A stretch of 8,929 nt of DNA from Spirochaetia bacterium (GTDB lineage Bacteria; Spirochaetota; Spirochaetia; PWKH01), in assembly GCA_021736505.1 (NCBI GenBank), contig JAIPFU010000067.1, positions 1-8,929 on the forward strand, given 5' to 3'. The translations under genes were made by a program, and so were the position numbers. The notes under the pieces are model-generated. The model saw only the letters and a program-made list of their open reading frames with translations, made no database searches and was not told the DNA's origin. Below are positions 6,855-8,929 of this stretch, in pieces. Position 1 is the first letter of the stretch, and the number at the start of each line of letters is the position of its first letter.

Positions 6855-8123
6855 TTAGCGACCTGAAAGGATCCTGTTGACTTCATTTTCAGCATCATCA
6901 ATTGCCTGCTCAGGAGTCTTTTCTCCTAAGAGCACAGATTGAATCATTAGCTGTATTTGCTCAGAAACTTGAGGATATTCTGGTATTGGAGGCCGTGAAA
7001 CTGCATTTGGGAAAACTTCAAAAAGATTAACCCACTTTTCATCCTGTAATACAGGGGAGTTATCGGCAACATCCATTCTTGTGGGCATTGGACCACCCTT
7101 TTCTTCTAACCAAAACATCCATGTCTCAAAGCTATTCAGGTACTTTGCAAATCTCCATGCTGCTTCAGGATTCTTTGTAGTCTTTGGTATTACAATGCTC
7201 CATCCACCTAAAACACTTCCAGGAGATTCTCCATAAGGGTGAACAGCTAATGAGTATTCAATATCTGGATTGGCTGTTTCAATAAGAGGAAATGACCAAG
7301 GGCCGCCAATTGCCATAGCTAAACGATCTTGAGCCATCAAATTACGATAATCATCCTCATTATAGGAAACAGCTTCAGGTGATACATCATATTTTAAAGC
7401 AAGATCTGTATAAAATTTTAAAGCTTCCAGACCTTTTGGCGTATTAAAAGCTGCTTTACTATAATCTTCAGTTAGCAATTCAACCCCACCATTTGATGCA
7501 AGGAATACAATGTAAGCCAAAGTTGTATGCTCAGTTCTCGTACCACTGACACCATATCCGTACATTCTTGGTCCCATTTCAGTAATTGTTTCAGCTGCAT
7601 CAGCCATCTCATCCCATGTTTCAGGAGGATCATTGGGATCTAAACCTGCATCTCTGAACATCTTTTTGTTGTATAGCATAAGTCGGGCATCAGTATACCA
7701 TGGGAGTCCATACCGTTCACCTTCGTAAGTAACTGTTGGCCAGAGGTTATCAAAAATCTGATCCTCATCTTCCCAATTGCTAATGTATTCTTCCATCGAC
7801 ATTAGCCACCCTTCTGAGGCAAAAGTAGGAGCCCAACCACCAAGATCAGCAAATGCAAGGTCAGGACCAGTTCCACTGGATAAAGCAACTAAAAGTCGAT
7901 CATAGTAAACATCAAAACCAAAAAGTTCAACATTTACATTTACACCTGTAGCAGCTTCATATTGTTGTTCCACTGTTTTCCATGTGTCATCCAACTCAGC
8001 AACCTGTCCACCAACCCAAATGGTAATAGAATCTTCCTGCTTTTCTTGAGCCCCTTCAGCAAATAAAAATGGTACTGCAAGAAGAACAAGTAGAGCTGTC
8101 AGTAATAAACTTTTTTTCTGCAT
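6855..8123 (-). CDS. ABC transporter sugar-binding protein, family 1 (MalE/UgpB-like)
   Basis: The protein has 422 residues. A signal peptide (KK at 3-4, hydrophobic core at about 6-20) ends in LFA, with predicted cleavage after Ala22 before EGAQE. There is no lipobox Cys, so it is probably a soluble periplasmic protein, which fits a diderm such as a spirochaete. Family features: TIWVGG near the mature N-terminus, GTGPDLAFADLGGW (84-97), LPWYTDARLMLYNKKMF (140-156), PPETWDEM (166-173), AIGGPWSF (271-278) and GGWSIVIPKTTKNPEAAWRF (306-325). It captures the sugar and delivers it to the two permeases; aromatic residues suggest carbohydrate stacking but do not name the ligand. It is the first gene of the operon, with TCCTCCTT (AAGGAGGA in sense) 6 nt before the ATG. 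Confidence 0.96.
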   Translation of the reverse strand: MQKKSLLLTALLVLLAVPFLFAEGAQEKQEDSITIWVGGQVAELDDTWKTVEQQYEAATGVNVNVELFGFDVYYDRLLVALSSGTGPDLAFADLGGWAPTFASEGWLMSMEEYISNWEDEDQIFDNLWPTVTYEGERYGLPWYTDARLMLYNKKMFRDAGLDPNDPPETWDEMADAAETITEMGPRMYGYGVSGTRTEHTTLAYIVFLASNGGVELLTEDYSKAAFNTPKGLEALKFYTDLALKYDVSPEAVSYNEDDYRNLMAQDRLAMAIGGPWSFPLIETANPDIEYSLAVHPYGESPGSVLGGWSIVIPKTTKNPEAAWRFAKYLNSFETWMFWLEEKGGPMPTRMDVADNSPVLQDEKWVNLFEVFPNAVSRPPIPEYPQVSEQIQLMIQSVLLGEKTPEQAIDDAENEVNRILSGR

Positions 8124-8142
8124 AGTATATCCTCCTTAAGAT

Positions 8143-8186
8143 ATATAATATATGTAAGTTACATATGTAACTTACATATATTATAT
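8143..8186. promoter_or_regulatory. Perfect 44-bp palindrome, probable double operator
   Basis: All 22 base pairs of the two arms match, centred between 8164 and 8165. Inside it are two adjacent 13-bp units, each itself a palindrome around one central base: ATGTAAGTTACAT (8152-8164) and ATGTAACTTACAT (8165-8177). The palindrome covers the -10 box and the expected transcription start of the operon, the usual place for a repressor. The SorC-type regulator encoded in the operon is the natural candidate. In RNA most of it would lie in the 5' leader and could also fold, so an mRNA role is an alternative. Confidence 0.85.
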
Positions 8187-8207
8187 TTGATTATTTATAT
8201 ATGTCAA
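8180..8207 (-). promoter_or_regulatory. Sigma-70-type promoter of the sugar operon
   Basis: On the minus strand a perfect -35 TTGACA (8207-8202) is separated by 16 bp from a perfect -10 TATAAT (8185-8180). A seven-A run (8216-8210) lies just upstream of the -35 and could act as an UP element. The start site is expected near 8173, leaving a leader of about 50 nt. The strength of this consensus suggests that control is by repression through the overlapping palindrome. Confidence 0.85.
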
Positions 8208-8517
8208 CATTTTTTTGTAAAATATTTAGCAACAGAAAAAATGGTCTCTCTTGGTTTCTAATGAGACATTTACTTAAACTATCTGTATAGATTGAAAGTT
8301 AAGAGCATTTTCTAATAATTTATTGAGGTTTGCATTGCTAGTAGAGTATCTTTTTTGAAACGGAAATTTCAAACATTAGCTATAGCTGATTAACGGTAAT
8401 AGTTAGGCAGAAAACATCAGCAATACTTGTATAAACAACATTAAACAAGATGCTTGCTTTATTTTCTAAGAATTTAATTGCTACAAATTGATTATTGCAC
8501 TATAAGGAGTTTATACT

Positions 8518-8723
8518 ATGGAGAATGGAATTACTCTATAATGGGATTCAACATTGAATTCAAACTGAAATTATCTAAAAGCATTATTAGAATTTTTAAA
8601 AAATGTGGATACAACCGTTTCAGAATCCAAACGCTCCCGCCAACAACAGACTTGATGCTTCCGCTTTTTATTCCTTCCCAGAAACAAAAAGGTTCATCAC
8701 CCAGTCTGAATCAGCCACAATGA
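8518..8723 (+). other. Candidate translation start with a seven-codon mini-ORF coupled to a 60-codon frame
   Basis: AAGGAG (8504-8509) lies 8 nt before an ATG at 8518, ideal spacing. That frame reads only MENGITL and stops at 8539-8541, where the TAA shares its A with a second ATG (TAATG). The second frame runs 60 codons to a TGA at 8721-8723 and begins with a basic, amphipathic stretch (MGFNIEFKLKLSKSIIRIFK). This could be a leader peptide, a small protein, or the 5' end of a frameshifted gene. I do not recognise the product. Confidence 0.3.
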
Positions 8724-8727
8724 CTAA

Positions 8728-8929
8728 CAAAAGCATATCCACGGTACAATTCCCAAGAAATTTCATGCTGATGCCAAAGCGGTCCAGTCTGCATATCAAT
8801 CTGTTAAGCCGCAGTTAAGCGATATAATCCAAAAAGGCAGGTGCTACATTAAAACCTCGGGTAATGTTAAGGTAAAAGGCCTGTACTTGTTTACACCCGA
8901 TGGAATTGTAAGCTGTTTGATTTTCCCAG
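8728..8929 (+). pseudogene. Open frame without start, running off the window end (possible gene remnant)
   Basis: This frame opens after a TAA at 8725-8727, has no ATG, and stays open to the last base (67 codons). It holds a protein-like stretch (HADAKAVQSAYQSV at its centre, then YLFTPDGIVSCLIF). On the joined circle it continues to a TGA at 61-63, giving 77 codons. The preceding plus-strand frame (8603-8818) overlaps it in another phase, so one or two indels could have split an older gene. No family is recognised. Minus-strand frames also cross here, so even the coding strand is uncertain. Confidence 0.25.
8899..8929. repeat. 31-bp terminal direct repeat, right copy
   Basis: This is the second copy of the repeat at 1-31, with no mismatch. 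On the plus strand the frame that begins at 8728 stays open through this copy and, on the joined circle, continues to a TGA at 61-63. The joint is therefore at least compatible with a natural junction. Confidence 0.9.

Larger units (their letters stand above)
8208..8929. other. Upstream flank, no recognised gene
   Basis: The part at 8208-8500 is AT-rich and looks non-coding. It holds a small inverted repeat, TTTGAAA (8354-8360) and TTTCAAA (8367-8373), with a 6-nt spacer, of unknown role. From about 8600 the GC content rises and several short plus-strand frames follow one another (8541-8723, 8603-8818, 8728 to the end). No single frame is long, and minus-strand frames over the same bases are equally open. 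The picture fits a decayed gene or an unassigned short coding region; I recognise no family. Confidence 0.6.

Noticed and set aside
8354..8373. Inverted repeat TTTGAAA / TTTCAAA as a catabolite-control (cre-like) operator
   Set aside because: It lacks the central CG arrangement of cre, lies about 150 bp upstream of the promoter, and is easily produced by AT-rich sequence.
8208..8600. Replication origin or iterons for a small plasmid
   Set aside because: No repeated iteron units, no replication protein and no recognisable origin motif; the AT-rich DNA alone is not evidence.

Overview
The window is AT-rich and carries one long minus-strand carbohydrate operon, read from about 8175 down to 278. 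The likely host is a spirochaete: the binding protein's signal peptide ends in FAEGAQE, a form common in Spirochaeta/Treponema-type solute-binding proteins, and the low GC fits. This assignment is inference. No rRNA, tRNA, CRISPR array, transposase, integrase or replication gene was seen.

Operon order in the direction of transcription: family 1 sugar-binding protein (8123-6855), intercistronic hairpin, MalF-type permease (6787-5915), MalG-type permease (5918-5082), SorC-family regulator (5077-4115), PfkB-family sugar kinase (4110-3151), FGGY-family sugar kinase (3173-1731), class II sugar-bisphosphate aldolase (1721-876) and a small P-loop kinase (862-278). After the hairpin, every junction is tight: 4 to 23 nt overlaps or gaps of 4 to 13 nt. 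This indicates one transcript and translational coupling. The promoter is near-ideal (TTGACA, 16-bp spacer, TATAAT). Its -10 lies at the edge of a perfect 44-bp palindrome made around two adjacent 13-bp units, ATGTAA-G/C-TTACAT. This is the obvious operator candidate for the SorC regulator.

Working model (inference): the ABC transporter imports a sugar using an ATPase encoded elsewhere. The FGGY kinase and the PfkB kinase phosphorylate it in turn, and the class II aldolase cleaves the bisphosphate to two triose phosphates. No isomerase or dehydrogenase is present, so the imported compound may already be a ketohexose (tagatose, psicose, sorbose or similar). The role of the third, P-loop kinase is open.

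The flanks hold no recognisable gene. From 8208 to 8929 and from 1 to 277 there are only short open frames, some with coding-like composition, broken between frames. The first 31 bases are identical to the last 31 bases, so the sequence probably represents a circle of 8898 bp, or a tandemly repeated or repeat-flanked segment assembled as a loop. Several short frames read straight through that junction.
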